This document shows positions 17,635 through 27,593 of a stretch of 64,000 bases of DNA, in pieces. Each line of letters opens with the position of its first letter. Position 1 is the stretch's first letter. The notes under the pieces are model-generated. The model did no database searches, was not told the origin of the DNA, and worked only from the letters and a program-made list of their open reading frames with translations. The DNA is from Chitinophaga sp. H8 (GTDB lineage Bacteria > Bacteroidota > Bacteroidia > Chitinophagales > Chitinophagaceae). The DNA lies in contig NZ_JBEXAC010000002.1 of assembly GCF_040567655.1 (NCBI RefSeq), forward strand, positions 620,001 through 684,000, given 5' to 3'. The position numbers and the translations under genes are program-made.

Positions 17635-18603
17635 TCAACATTCACTACTGATCAATGCAAGGGAAAGCGCAGCAATATCACCAATATTTTCCTCCAATGC
17701 TGCCGGCACAATGCTACATGCAAGGGAGGAGGTACTAATTGCCTCTTTCCTGATTACCTCCATCATGCCTGGCTCCAATAAAGACTTCGCACGTCCGTAA
17801 ATGCTGCCAAGGACAATCAGCTCCGGATTCAATATATCTATTAATACCGATAATCCCCTGCCCAGGTATGTGGCACAGGTATTATAAACGTCTAATGCCG
17901 TTTTATCTCCCTCCAAAGCAGCTTCTGCAACAGATTTCGCTGTAATGTCCGGTAAATCTTTCAAAGTCGGACAAAAACTAACTGGTGTACCCATCTGCAA
18001 TTTTTCTCTTGCTTTTATTTGTGCCAGTTGGGCAATACCACCACCACTGCAATAACCTTCAAATGATCCGGCTTTCCCGAAGCCCACCGGCCCTGTTTCT
18101 GATAATCTTAAATGACCTACTTCGCCAGCCAGATCGGAGATACCCGTGTAAAGCCTGCCATCCAGGATCAAGCCTGCTCCCATACCCGTGCCAAAAGTTA
18201 AAAAGATCATATTGTTTACTCCATTGCCTGCGCCATATTTCCATTCAGCCACGGCACAGGCATTGGCATCATTCTGTAAAAATGCTTTGACGCCAAACTG
18301 CTGCTCTGCCAGTTCTACTATCGGTATATTATCCCATCCCGGCAAATTGGGTGGCGACAGGATCTTTCCGTCTTTACTGCTCAGCGGCCCCCCACAACAG
18401 ATGCCAATGCCCTTCAAACTCCCGGCCCCGTCATATTGGGAAAGCAAGGTTGCTGCCGTCGAAAATAACAGTCCAATCATTTCATAAACAGGTTTATCTG
18501 TTGGCAAAACTTTCTTCTCCATAATTTCCGGCCTTCCGTTCTCATCCAGTCTGCCAATAACAACGGCACATTTAGTACCTCCAATGTCTAATCCTAATAA
18601 CAT
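17635..18603 (-). CDS. ROK family sugar kinase (probable fructokinase)
   Basis: 322-residue cytoplasmic kinase, last gene of the fructan locus, so fructose is the likely substrate. Seen: phosphate-binding GLDIGGTKCAVV (4-15), LQNDANACAVAEW with the catalytic Asp, and FGTGMGAGLILDGRLY. The usual ROK zinc motif CGCGxxGCxE is replaced by VGFGKAGSFE, so all zinc cysteines are missing. It starts 11 bp after the GH32 stop. Context and family agree; substrate identity is inference. Confidence 0.85.
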   Translation of the reverse strand: MLLGLDIGGTKCAVVIGRLDENGRPEIMEKKVLPTDKPVYEMIGLLFSTAATLLSQYDGAGSLKGIGICCGGPLSSKDGKILSPPNLPGWDNIPIVELAEQQFGVKAFLQNDANACAVAEWKYGAGNGVNNMIFLTFGTGMGAGLILDGRLYTGISDLAGEVGHLRLSETGPVGFGKAGSFEGYCSGGGIAQLAQIKAREKLQMGTPVSFCPTLKDLPDITAKSVAEAALEGDKTALDVYNTCATYLGRGLSVLIDILNPELIVLGSIYGRAKSLLEPGMMEVIRKEAISTSSLACSIVPAALEENIGDIAALSLALISSEC

Positions 18604-18614
18604 AGCTATTGATT

Positions 18615-20093
18615 TTAATTATTCGTTACAAGCGGACTGATCTTTATAGATTTAAACTTAACGTTGCCGTGCTTGGCGTAAAACCATAAGAAGTCTCCTT
18701 TTTGTTCAGGAGTACGGTTCACAATGCATCGCCGGTTGTCAATACAAACATCTATGATGTCGTTGGTTAAGATGATATCCACTTTGATCGTTCTATCAAG
18801 CCCCTCTACCGCTTTGATATCGGTATTTCCCAGACTTACGATACGGTTATTTGCAGAAAAATTGAGGCGGTAACCACTCCCGGCCTTTTCATCCGAGCGC
18901 AGGTACAACCCATATTCTTCTGTTGTACCCTGTGGTTCTATTTCGAGTACTACACGGCATTCTAAAGGGATGTTTTTCAGATGTGCTGCTCCAACACCGC
19001 CCGGGGAATTCACCTGTACGGCATTTCCATTAACTGTACTGTTTATGTCTGCAGAGATCTTTAGCGGAAGTGGCGCTGCGGTGGCCGGGATCATTTCGGC
19101 GGGAAAACTGGTGGCCAGCGTACCGTCTGCTTGTTGCGTTACTTCCCGGAAAATTGAATTACCTCCGAATATTTCACCATTATTGTCTTTGTTCCCGTTT
19201 CTGGAAGGTACCCATGCAGCAGCAATACGCCGGTCGTTCTTAAACCCGGCTGTTTTTACTACATTGGCCCAGGATTCGTTCAATGCCTGATACCGCGGTT
19301 CTTCCCAGGGGCCATAAGGCTTTTTAGACTTCACATAATAGGTGTCGCTGTTATCACTATATACCAGATAATACCAACCTTTCCAGAAGAAATAATCCGG
19401 ACATTCCGGCACAGAAGGCTGTCCTGTTAAGATGGGGTCAAGTACTTTCCAGTTTTGTAAATCCGTTGATGTAAGATGTACCAGGCATCCCCCGGCATTG
19501 CTCAGCACCGGATTCTCCTGCCAGCTGGAAACAAATAAGTGAAACTCTCCCGTTTTTTCATCTACAAAAACTTTCGGATCACGGAAATCTCTTTTACTGT
19601 ATCCGGGCGCTGAAGTATAAAAAGGATTGGGTTTTTGCTTATTGAAATGAATGCCATCATCGCTCACCGCATAGCTCAGTTGCTCATTCACTTTGCCTTC
19701 GCTGTTAATTAAACGGGTGGCATAAAATGCATAGTACTTATTCTTATGAAAAACAACAGAACCTGTACAGATAGACTTTTCCCAATCCTCATCAATGCCA
19801 AGCACAACAGGATATTGCTTCCAGTTGATAAGATCTGTAGTAGTGCTCAGTACCCACTGATGTCCGCCAAGGCCATTAAGGCTTCTATGATGAGCAGAAT
19901 CCAACAGCCAGTAATAATAATAGGTGCCATTATGAGAAAACGGCATACAATCTCCCACAAACAGGTCACCTTTGGGCTTGAAGTATTGCAGGTTTTTAGT
20001 GGTTTGAACAGACGGATCATATTGTACCCCTAACTGACCATAGGCAACGACATACCCCACCAGCAACAGACTTACGATTATTATTTTCTTCAT
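18615..20093 (-). CDS. GH32 family glycoside hydrolase (beta-fructosidase)
   Basis: 492-residue exported enzyme with signal peptide (about 1-19, ending VVAYGQ). Seen: the GH32 five-bladed propeller motifs with likely nucleophile D48 in VGDCMPF (in place of WMNDPNG), the RDP motif with D172 in FRDPKVF, and the acid/base E230 in PECPDYF; then a C-terminal beta-sandwich (about 340-490). The family hydrolyses sucrose, levan or inulin. It sits with SusC/D, a sugar porter and a ROK kinase in one minus-strand operon, so it is expected to release fructose in the periplasm or at the surface. Confidence 0.88.
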   Translation of the reverse strand: MKKIIIVSLLLVGYVVAYGQLGVQYDPSVQTTKNLQYFKPKGDLFVGDCMPFSHNGTYYYYWLLDSAHHRSLNGLGGHQWVLSTTTDLINWKQYPVVLGIDEDWEKSICTGSVVFHKNKYYAFYATRLINSEGKVNEQLSYAVSDDGIHFNKQKPNPFYTSAPGYSKRDFRDPKVFVDEKTGEFHLFVSSWQENPVLSNAGGCLVHLTSTDLQNWKVLDPILTGQPSVPECPDYFFWKGWYYLVYSDNSDTYYVKSKKPYGPWEEPRYQALNESWANVVKTAGFKNDRRIAAAWVPSRNGNKDNNGEIFGGNSIFREVTQQADGTLATSFPAEMIPATAAPLPLKISADINSTVNGNAVQVNSPGGVGAAHLKNIPLECRVVLEIEPQGTTEEYGLYLRSDEKAGSGYRLNFSANNRIVSLGNTDIKAVEGLDRTIKVDIILTNDIIDVCIDNRRCIVNRTPEQKGDFLWFYAKHGNVKFKSIKISPLVTNN

Positions 20094-20115
20094 GAACTAT
20101 TTTTTTTGCTAAAGA

Positions 20116-21498
20116 TTAAAGTTGTCTTGGATTATTTCCTTTTCGCCAGAAGCCTTCTATTTCTTCCAGCGATTTTCCTTTGGTTTCCGGTATATAGTAG
20201 TAACCCCATACAGCACCAATTAAACATATAGCTGCATAACACCAGAATGTAACATCAATACCCAATGAATTAACCAGCTTCAGAAAAGTAAAAGCTATTA
20301 CGGCATTGAAGGCCCAGTGGGCTAAAGAACCAATACTCATACCTACTCCCCGTACATTGAGCGGAAATATTTCTGAGATCAGTAACCAACCCAGCGGCGC
20401 AAGACTGATCGCAATAAAGACGATATAACAAACAATACTCAACACGGCAAATACAGGTAAGGAAGCGCCCAGTGCATCCTTAAAATGGAAACACACACCA
20501 AGCAAAATAAGTGAAGGGATCATCCCCCAGATACCAATCATGTATAACTTCCTTCTACCCGTTTTATCCAGCAGAAAGACCGACAACAAGCAGGCCAGCA
20601 CATTCATTACACCGATGATAATGGCTGGGATAATAGACTGCGTATTACTTACAATACCCGCCATTTTAAAAATGATGGGAGAATAATAGATAATAGTGTT
20701 CACCCCCGAAAATTGCTGGAAGAAAAAGATACCAATAGTAATGATCAATGGTGTCCGAAGCCAGGGCTTGAATATTGCTGTTACCTTGGTTTTGTTATCC
20801 GTTTCCTGCTTTACTTCATCCTGAATATTAGCCAATGTCTGGTCTATCATGTCCGGATCTTCCACTTTCCGTAATACGTTAAGGCCTTCGTCTAAACGCT
20901 GCTTGCTGATAAGCCAGCGGGGCGTTTCCGGAAGAAAGAACATACCGATCAGCAACACCAGCGCAGGCAACAACCCTACCAGGAACATCCACCTCCAGGA
21001 CTCGTTATTACTATCGTCAGACAATACATAATCCGTGATATAAGACACGAGGATACCAATAGTAATCATCAACTGGTTTAAAGTAACCATTGCCCCCCTG
21101 ATGCGGGTGGGAGAAATTTCGGCAATGTACATTGGTACCACATAGGAAGTAATACCGATAGCAACACCAATCAGGATCCTCATCAGGATCAACACCATAG
21201 GATTAGGTGCAAAAGCGCAACCTATAGCTCCTACAGCAAAAATAACAGCGTTGACAATGATCATTTGCTTTCTGCCGATAATGTCTGACAAGCGGCCGCT
21301 CCCAATAGCTCCCACAACTGCACCTAATAACACAGTAGTGGTAATCCATTCCAGGCTGGCATCATTTAATTGCCAATACTGTTTCAGGAATGGTAATGCC
21401 CCGGAAATTACACCGGTATCAAAACCAAATAATAATCCCCCGGTGGCAGCAACGATAGAGATCATTAATACATTCGGTTTAATCTTTGTTCCTTTCAT
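20116..21498 (-). CDS. MFS sugar porter family transporter
   Basis: Inner membrane proton-linked sugar transporter with 12 predicted helices, about 460 residues. Seen: family signatures LSDIIGRKQ after helix 2, PETPRWL before the central loop, FQQFSGVNTIIYYSP in helix 7 and PETKGKSLEEIE at the C-terminus. These place it in the sugar porter (XylE/GLUT) family. An upstream in-frame start at 21531 would overlap the susD end and add 11 residues before MKGTKIKPN; I prefer 21498. In context it would take up the fructose or glucose released by the GH32 enzyme. Confidence 0.92.
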   Translation of the reverse strand: MKGTKIKPNVLMISIVAATGGLLFGFDTGVISGALPFLKQYWQLNDASLEWITTTVLLGAVVGAIGSGRLSDIIGRKQMIIVNAVIFAVGAIGCAFAPNPMVLILMRILIGVAIGITSYVVPMYIAEISPTRIRGAMVTLNQLMITIGILVSYITDYVLSDDSNNESWRWMFLVGLLPALVLLIGMFFLPETPRWLISKQRLDEGLNVLRKVEDPDMIDQTLANIQDEVKQETDNKTKVTAIFKPWLRTPLIITIGIFFFQQFSGVNTIIYYSPIIFKMAGIVSNTQSIIPAIIIGVMNVLACLLSVFLLDKTGRRKLYMIGIWGMIPSLILLGVCFHFKDALGASLPVFAVLSIVCYIVFIAISLAPLGWLLISEIFPLNVRGVGMSIGSLAHWAFNAVIAFTFLKLVNSLGIDVTFWCYAAICLIGAVWGYYYIPETKGKSLEEIEGFWRKGNNPRQL

Positions 21499-21521
21499 GT
21501 AATGTGTTTTAAGGATTTGAT

Positions 21522-23243
21522 TTATTGCCATCCGATATTCTGTGTATATACACCGCGGCTATAGTTCATCTGAGGTAAAGGAATTGGCAGATATTCATCC
21601 CTGTTTTTCTGAAAATGTGCATCTTTCAAATAAACCCGTTTGGATGATTCTTCCTGAAAATACTTATTTAAATATTCTGCTGCTATACCCCATCTCACCA
21701 AATCGAAGAAACGATTACCTTCCATCGCAAATTCCAGCCGCCTCTCCCATACCAATGCCTTCCAGGCAAAGTCTTTAGTCCAGTTACAGTTTATGCCTGG
21801 TTTATAAATATCCATTTTATAGTTTGAGAAGAAAGTGCCATCTGTGTACTTAAGCTTTGCCGTACTTACCATTGCCCTGCTGCGGATATCATTAATAAGT
21901 GGTAATGCTTCGTTGATGCGGTTGAGTTGAATCAGTGCCTCTGCTTTCCAAAGCAATACATCTGCATAACGGATCACTTCGTAATTTTTAGCGCTGGACA
22001 TAAACGGAGGAACTTTTTGGAAGAAAGGATCATCCGGCGCTACTGTTTCTTTCAGAGATGAGAAGTAGCCATATATTTGCGGTGCCCTGGCCCAGGTCTT
22101 TTCATATACAAATGCTTCGCTGTACTTATAGGGGTGCCCTGGTATTGCCACAGTATGATCCAGCCGCGGATCAAAAGTATTATTAGTAAAGTCGGCTCCT
22201 TCTTTTACATCAACTTTATTGAACGTATCAAACATGGGCAACCCGGCATTATCTGTTTTAAAAGCATTTACCAGGTTTTGACTGGGGAGATGAAATCCAC
22301 AACAGCCAAAATCCTTGTTCATAGGGTAATTAAGCGCTACCCCCATATTCAGCCTGCCTTTAGGCGTACCGTCATCTTTCGAATACTGTACTGCAAATAC
22401 CGATTCAACACCATTATCAAATTGCCCCAGGAAATTGTTGGCAAAATCCGGGCTTAACTGGTATAACCCTGATGCGGTAACCTGATCACACAATGCAATT
22501 ACGTCCTGTAACTTTTGCTGGTTTACAGCCACCACATTATTATTCTCATCCTGTGTATAGGCCTGATACAACAAGGTCTTTGCCAGATAGGCAGCAGCGC
22601 CTGCCTTGTTTACCCGTCCTTTTTCCGGTTGTTTAACCGGCAAATTTTCTACTCCAAACCGGAAATCGTCTGCAATCTTATCCCATAATGCATCATTAGA
22701 TAACGCCTTATTGGATACTTCTCCATATTTTATCTCCGGGATGGTTTCATCAATGAAAGGAACATACTTAAAAAGGATTTTTAACAGAAAGTAAAAATGT
22801 CCGCGGATGAAACGTGCTTCTGCCTGCCGGACTTTTTTATGTGGGTAATTACTTTCATTCATTTGATTAATTCTCCTCAATGCATCGTTGGCCCTTGAAA
22901 CACCGATATAGAGATAATACCACATCTCATCTGTGTTACCAATTTCCGGCCGGTTTCCTGAAAATATTTCGTAATTATTCCAGTCGGTATTATCACCGGG
23001 ACTATCACCACCTTTATAAGCATCGCCACTACGCATACTGCCCCAGGGCCAAAGTGAAAAGGATGTGTGGATATTATCGTTACCCAATCCGGAGTAGGCC
23101 GCAATCACCATTTTATCTACATTCTCAGGTGTATTAAGATCATCGCCTGAAATTACCCCCTGCGGGGTTTTATCCAGTACCCTGGAGCATGACATGCAAA
23201 ACGCTGTTACAACGAGGAGGAGGATATATTTGACGTATTTCAT
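21522..23243 (-). CDS. SusD-like nutrient-binding outer membrane lipoprotein
   Basis: Surface lipoprotein that caps the SusC barrel and binds glycan. Seen: lipoprotein signal with Cys19 (FCMSC), the RagB/SusD TPR-rich helical body, KKVRQAEARFIRGHFYFLL, and the C-terminal domain with WERRLEFAMEGNRFFDLVRW. The start could be ATG 23264, seven codons upstream and 2 bp from the susC stop; the signal peptide begins at 23243. Second gene of the fructan operon. Confidence 0.92.
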   Translation of the reverse strand: MKYVKYILLLVVTAFCMSCSRVLDKTPQGVISGDDLNTPENVDKMVIAAYSGLGNDNIHTSFSLWPWGSMRSGDAYKGGDSPGDNTDWNNYEIFSGNRPEIGNTDEMWYYLYIGVSRANDALRRINQMNESNYPHKKVRQAEARFIRGHFYFLLKILFKYVPFIDETIPEIKYGEVSNKALSNDALWDKIADDFRFGVENLPVKQPEKGRVNKAGAAAYLAKTLLYQAYTQDENNNVVAVNQQKLQDVIALCDQVTASGLYQLSPDFANNFLGQFDNGVESVFAVQYSKDDGTPKGRLNMGVALNYPMNKDFGCCGFHLPSQNLVNAFKTDNAGLPMFDTFNKVDVKEGADFTNNTFDPRLDHTVAIPGHPYKYSEAFVYEKTWARAPQIYGYFSSLKETVAPDDPFFQKVPPFMSSAKNYEVIRYADVLLWKAEALIQLNRINEALPLINDIRSRAMVSTAKLKYTDGTFFSNYKMDIYKPGINCNWTKDFAWKALVWERRLEFAMEGNRFFDLVRWGIAAEYLNKYFQEESSKRVYLKDAHFQKNRDEYLPIPLPQMNYSRGVYTQNIGWQ

Positions 23244-23266
23244 TTTCCTGCTTTTTAAGGTCATTA

Positions 23267-26200
23267 TTATAATGTGATGTTTAATCCTGCAGTATAAATT
23301 ACAGGGATAGGAAAGGTGCTGTTGGGCGCTTCAGGATCGGGGCCGGTATATTTTTTGCTTTTAAATGTCAACAGGTTGCTGCTTTGCAAAAAGATCCTGG
23401 CTCTTTTAATACTGATCTTGTTGGCCTGGCTCGTAAGGTCATAACCTATCTGGATATTTCTTAACCGCAGGTAAGATCCTGGTTCAAGGTAGTAGGTAGA
23501 AAACCGTCCTTCGTCATTTCTGTTTATCAGTGTAAGCGCCGGAATAGCTGAACCGGTATTTTGTGGTGTCCATGCCTGGAGGGTTCTTGTACCCCAGTTG
23601 GTGCCTGGCCAGAGTGAAGAGAAATCAGTGTAGATCTTACTGCTGTTGTTCACTATCACGCCTTGTACTCCCTGGAAAAAGAGGCTTAAATCAAAGTTTT
23701 TATAGGACGCAGCGATATTGAGTCCGTAAGTAAAATCCGGATCGCTGATACCAATGTAATCTCTATCCGCACCATTGATAATCCCGTCATCATTAAGATC
23801 TTTATAACGTATCCGCCCCACGCCTTTACCATTTTGTTCAGCATGTTTATCTACTTCTGCCTGGTTCTGAAAGATCCCGTCGGTTACATAACCAAAATAG
23901 CTCCCTACTGACCTGCCAATAATAATTTTATCATTACCATTGCCGGCAAAAGCTGTCAGGGAGTTTTCAGGCAACTTTGTTATTTTATTGCGGTAAGTAG
24001 CAATATTTGCGGAGATGGAAAAAGTAAGCTCCTTTCCTATTTTACCATCATAGTTAATGATACCTTCAAAGCCTTTATTACTCATGGAGGCTCCATTGAC
24101 AGTAGGATCTCCTCCTTCTCCGATAACTGCCAGGCTGGGAGGTGTAAGCAATATGTCGGAGGTATTTTTGATAAAATAATCTATAGAACCTGAGAGCTTT
24201 TGTTGCAGGAAACCAAAGTCGATACCAAAGTTGGATTGCATCGTAGATTCCCATTTCAGTGTGTTATTCCCCCTTTGTGTTTTAGTAAAACCGGAGGGCA
24301 ACTGACCACTATTACCGCCATTGATATCATATGCACTACCGATATCTCTGCTCCAGGTAGGATCTGTACCATAATTGGCAGAATACAGATCATAAATAGC
24401 ATTATCAGCAATTGCCTGGTTGCCGGTCTTTCCCCATCCGTATCTTAATTTCAGATCGGATATAAAAGTAATATTGTCCTTAATAAAATTTTCTTCACTC
24501 AATCTCCAACCCAGTGAGAAGGCAGGAAAATAGGCGTACCTGTTTTCTGCTCCAAACCTGGAAGAACCATCCCTTCTGATAGTAGCAGAGGCCAGGTAAC
24601 GGTCATTGTAAGCGTAATTGACTTTACCGAAAAAAGACAGCAGGGCGCTATTACTTCCAGTACCGCCATTATCTTTTTTGGCAGACCCTGCATTGAGGTA
24701 TGCGTAATCAATATTTTCAAGCGCATACCCTTCACGTGATCCAAAGAAACTCTGTGACATAAACTGGATCAGCTCACTACCGAGTAAAATTTCAACTGCA
24801 CTGGCATCAATTTTTTTATTGTAATTCAATGTATTTTGCCAAACCCAGTTACCACTATAACCCTGCTGGGTATTTACCTGATTGGAAGGGTCGGAAAGAA
24901 AACCAGACACGTATGATTTCCGCAGCGTGCGGGAATAGCTACCACTGTAGTCTACTCCTATGCTACTTCTCAGCGTCAGGTCAGGCGTAACTTTCAGGCT
25001 TGCGTATGCATTTCCGAAAAGGCGGTAAAAATAGGATTTGTTTTGCCGGTTATCTTCTATCAGCCTGACAGGGTTATGGCGGTCAGTCATACCCGGTGCA
25101 GGCCCCCCCCAGCCACCATCTATTGTATGTACCGGAACAATAGGTTGCGCCTGTAACGACAGGCCAACGATATCTTCTGCAGGAACTGCTGTGCCCACGC
25201 TATGCGTAAAAGAGAGATTTTCGCCGATAACCAATCTGTCATCAAACAGATGGTATTCCGTATTTATCCTGGTAGTAAGACGTTTGAGGGAGGAGCCTCT
25301 GATAATGCCTGCATTGTCATAATAACCTACAGAAAATAGTGAATTACCTTTTTCACTACCACTTGAAATGGTGAGGTCATTATTTTTTATCAGGGATACC
25401 TGCGAGATTTCGTCAAACCAATGTGTATTGGCAGGCTTCATAGTTTTTGCAGCATCGAGGTACTCAGGCAGGATTATTTTACTCAGCACAGGTACCCCGT
25501 TTTGATTGGTGGTCTCAAATTTATAAATCTGACTGGCATCATTGGGATCTGTACCATCGTTGATAGCAGCCTGCCAAACAGCACGTCCTCTTTGATCTGT
25601 GTTGAGTACCTGGATCTTTGAGCGGTAATTTTGTGTAGATATGGAGGAATTAAAATCTATTTTGGTGCTGCCTTTCTTTCCTTTTTTTGTAGTGATAATG
25701 ATAACACCATTTGCCGCGCGTGAACCGTAGATAGTAGCCGAAGATGCATCTTTCAATACCTGCATGGATTCAATGTCTGCCTGGTTAATTTCATGCAACC
25801 CTCTTTCCGTTGGAATACCATCTATTACATACAGGGGATTATTGTTTCCCAAAGTACCAATCCCCCTTATCCTGACGGTAGCACCACTTGCCGGAGAGCC
25901 ATCAGTAGTGATATAAACACCTGGAATCCGTCCTTGCAGGGCTTTTACCGGGTTTCCCAATGGAATGTCCTTTATTTCAGCTGTTTTTACTACCGATACC
26001 GCACCGGTCAGGTCTGCTTTTTTCTGGGCCTGATAACCAGTTACCACAATTTCATTCAGGTTACCTGTTTCATATTCCATTGCAAGAGAAACCGGCTCCT
26101 GCGAGGTGGTGATGAGCACCGAAGCTGTTTTCATGCCAATGTAAGTAAATGTAATCGACTCATTTACATGAGCAGTAATGGTAAATTCTCCATTTTTACC

Positions 26201-26350
26201 CGTAGTAACCACTTGTTGTTTTGACTTTACCGTTACGCCGGGAAGCGGGCTTTGAAGTTCTTTACTGGTAACAATACCAGTCACAGTCTGCTGTTGGGCA
26301 AAAGCTGCCAAACAGAGAAATACAGGGAAGATGACTACGATCAGTTTCAT
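23267..26350 (-). CDS. SusC-like TonB-dependent outer membrane transporter
   Basis: 1027-residue barrel for energy-dependent glycan uptake. Seen: signal peptide (about 1-18), carboxypeptidase-D-regulatory-like domain (about 22-95), TonB box region NEIVVTGY (98-105), plug domain with the SusC hallmark ATIYGSRAANGVIIITTKKG (about 205-224), and the long barrel ending in an NITL C-terminus. First gene of the operon; two LacI operators lie at 26397-26456, 47-106 bp before its start. Confidence 0.95.
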   Translation of the reverse strand: MKLIVVIFPVFLCLAAFAQQQTVTGIVTSKELQSPLPGVTVKSKQQVVTTGKNGEFTITAHVNESITFTYIGMKTASVLITTSQEPVSLAMEYETGNLNEIVVTGYQAQKKADLTGAVSVVKTAEIKDIPLGNPVKALQGRIPGVYITTDGSPASGATVRIRGIGTLGNNNPLYVIDGIPTERGLHEINQADIESMQVLKDASSATIYGSRAANGVIIITTKKGKKGSTKIDFNSSISTQNYRSKIQVLNTDQRGRAVWQAAINDGTDPNDASQIYKFETTNQNGVPVLSKIILPEYLDAAKTMKPANTHWFDEISQVSLIKNNDLTISSGSEKGNSLFSVGYYDNAGIIRGSSLKRLTTRINTEYHLFDDRLVIGENLSFTHSVGTAVPAEDIVGLSLQAQPIVPVHTIDGGWGGPAPGMTDRHNPVRLIEDNRQNKSYFYRLFGNAYASLKVTPDLTLRSSIGVDYSGSYSRTLRKSYVSGFLSDPSNQVNTQQGYSGNWVWQNTLNYNKKIDASAVEILLGSELIQFMSQSFFGSREGYALENIDYAYLNAGSAKKDNGGTGSNSALLSFFGKVNYAYNDRYLASATIRRDGSSRFGAENRYAYFPAFSLGWRLSEENFIKDNITFISDLKLRYGWGKTGNQAIADNAIYDLYSANYGTDPTWSRDIGSAYDINGGNSGQLPSGFTKTQRGNNTLKWESTMQSNFGIDFGFLQQKLSGSIDYFIKNTSDILLTPPSLAVIGEGGDPTVNGASMSNKGFEGIINYDGKIGKELTFSISANIATYRNKITKLPENSLTAFAGNGNDKIIIGRSVGSYFGYVTDGIFQNQAEVDKHAEQNGKGVGRIRYKDLNDDGIINGADRDYIGISDPDFTYGLNIAASYKNFDLSLFFQGVQGVIVNNSSKIYTDFSSLWPGTNWGTRTLQAWTPQNTGSAIPALTLINRNDEGRFSTYYLEPGSYLRLRNIQIGYDLTSQANKISIKRARIFLQSSNLLTFKSKKYTGPDPEAPNSTFPIPVIYTAGLNITL

Positions 26351-26396
26351 AACGTTGGATTTATAAATTATTGCTTTTGTGGACGTTCCATTGATA

Positions 26397-26412
26397 CTTT
26401 AAACGTTTAAAG
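26397..26412. promoter_or_regulatory. LacI operator 1, upstream of susC
   Basis: Perfect 16-bp palindrome CTTTAAACGTTTAAAG with the central CG typical of LacI-family operators, identical to operator 2. Confidence 0.85.
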
Positions 26413-26440
26413 CAAATAGCAACACCAATCCCTCTCTAAA

Positions 26441-26456
26441 CTTTAAACGTTTAAAG
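26441..26456. promoter_or_regulatory. LacI operator 2, upstream of susC
   Basis: Second perfect CTTTAAACGTTTAAAG, centred 44 bp from operator 1 (about four helical turns), between the lacI stop and susC start. Confidence 0.85.
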
Positions 26457-26474
26457 TATAGTTGTAAAAAAAAT

Positions 26475-27479
26475 CTATTTCTCTTTACAAGATTTTCCGA
26501 TGATCAGATCGGCTTCCAGATTTATTTGTTTGTTTATTTTATTATGATTTATCAGCTCCAATAAAGTGTTTACTGCCAATTTGCCCATTTCTTCCAATGG
26601 TTGCATGGAGTGCGTGATGGGCGTATAAAATAGTTCAAATGCATCGGACTCATCAAAGCTTAGTACTGATACATCTCTGGGTACCTTCAGCTTTTTCTTG
26701 TTCAGGTATTTCAGACCGTTTAATGCAAGTGTATCCGTTGCGAAAAATAACGCATCACAAGGTTCTGCCGCCGTTAACACATTGTCCAGTGCATGCGGAA
26801 GGTGCTCTACATTTATCTCCAGTAGCCATTTTGAATTAAACCGGATTTTATGATCCTTTAAAGCATCCATATACCCCCTTTTACGTTCCAGCAAATGGAA
26901 TAAGGTGGTTTTATAATTTACCATGCATATCTTCCTGTGCCCTGTAGCAATAAGGTATGCTGTAGCCTCATAGGCCGCTTTATAATTGTCCAGCGCGATA
27001 TAATTGGTTTTGATATCCGGGAAATTCCTGTCGACCAATACAAAAGGGATCTCTGCCTTTTGAAGAAAACGTATCTGTTCTTCTGAGTTTTCTACCGGAA
27101 CTAATATCAATCCATCCACCTGACGATTAATAAAGACATTAATCAGTTCTTCAAACTTGTCTTTGCTTTCGTTCGAACTTCCGTATATAACTGTATAATT
27201 ATTCTTTTTGGCTTCTCCTTCTATGGCCCTGGTAATACCAGTGCTGAACCGGTAATTTATTTCTGCTACCACCAATCCGATCGTATGCGTTTTCCGCAAT
27301 TTCAGGCTCTTTGCAATCTGGTTGGGACGGTAATGCAACCTTTCTGCAGCACGCAGTATTTTTTCTGCTGTTTCTTTATTCACCTGCTTTTCTACGGCCT
27401 GCCCATTCAATACGTACGATACAAGTGCAGTTGATACGCCTACATATTCGGCTATCTCTTTAAGACCTACCTTTTTCAT
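26475..27479 (-). CDS. LacI family regulator of the fructan locus
   Basis: 334-residue sugar-responsive repressor. Seen: N-terminal LacI HTH (GLKEIAEYVGVSTALVSYVLNG, cited in part, residues 4-25) with hinge YRPNQIAKSLKLRKT, then a periplasmic-binding-protein-like sensor domain (about 62-334) with FVLVDRNF and DALFFATDTLALNGL. It lies directly upstream of susC on the same strand. Operators flank it on both sides, so it probably controls both the operon and itself. The ligand is presumably a fructose-containing sugar or phosphate. Confidence 0.92.
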   Translation of the reverse strand: MKKVGLKEIAEYVGVSTALVSYVLNGQAVEKQVNKETAEKILRAAERLHYRPNQIAKSLKLRKTHTIGLVVAEINYRFSTGITRAIEGEAKKNNYTVIYGSSNESKDKFEELINVFINRQVDGLILVPVENSEEQIRFLQKAEIPFVLVDRNFPDIKTNYIALDNYKAAYEATAYLIATGHRKICMVNYKTTLFHLLERKRGYMDALKDHKIRFNSKWLLEINVEHLPHALDNVLTAAEPCDALFFATDTLALNGLKYLNKKKLKVPRDVSVLSFDESDAFELFYTPITHSMQPLEEMGKLAVNTLLELINHNKINKQINLEADLIIGKSCKEK

Positions 27480-27534
27480 TCTTTTGGTTGAAACGACACT
27501 GAGGAAAATCTGTATGCTGATCCAATATTATAAA

Positions 27535-27550
27535 CTTTAAACGATTAAAG
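27535..27550. promoter_or_regulatory. LacI operator 3, upstream of lacI
   Basis: CTTTAAACGATTAAAG, one mismatch to operators 1 and 2, 56 bp before the lacI start; suggests autoregulation. Confidence 0.75.
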
Positions 27551-27593
27551 CAAGTAATATTTCAATTATTTTCTTAAAAACCTGCAATTATTG

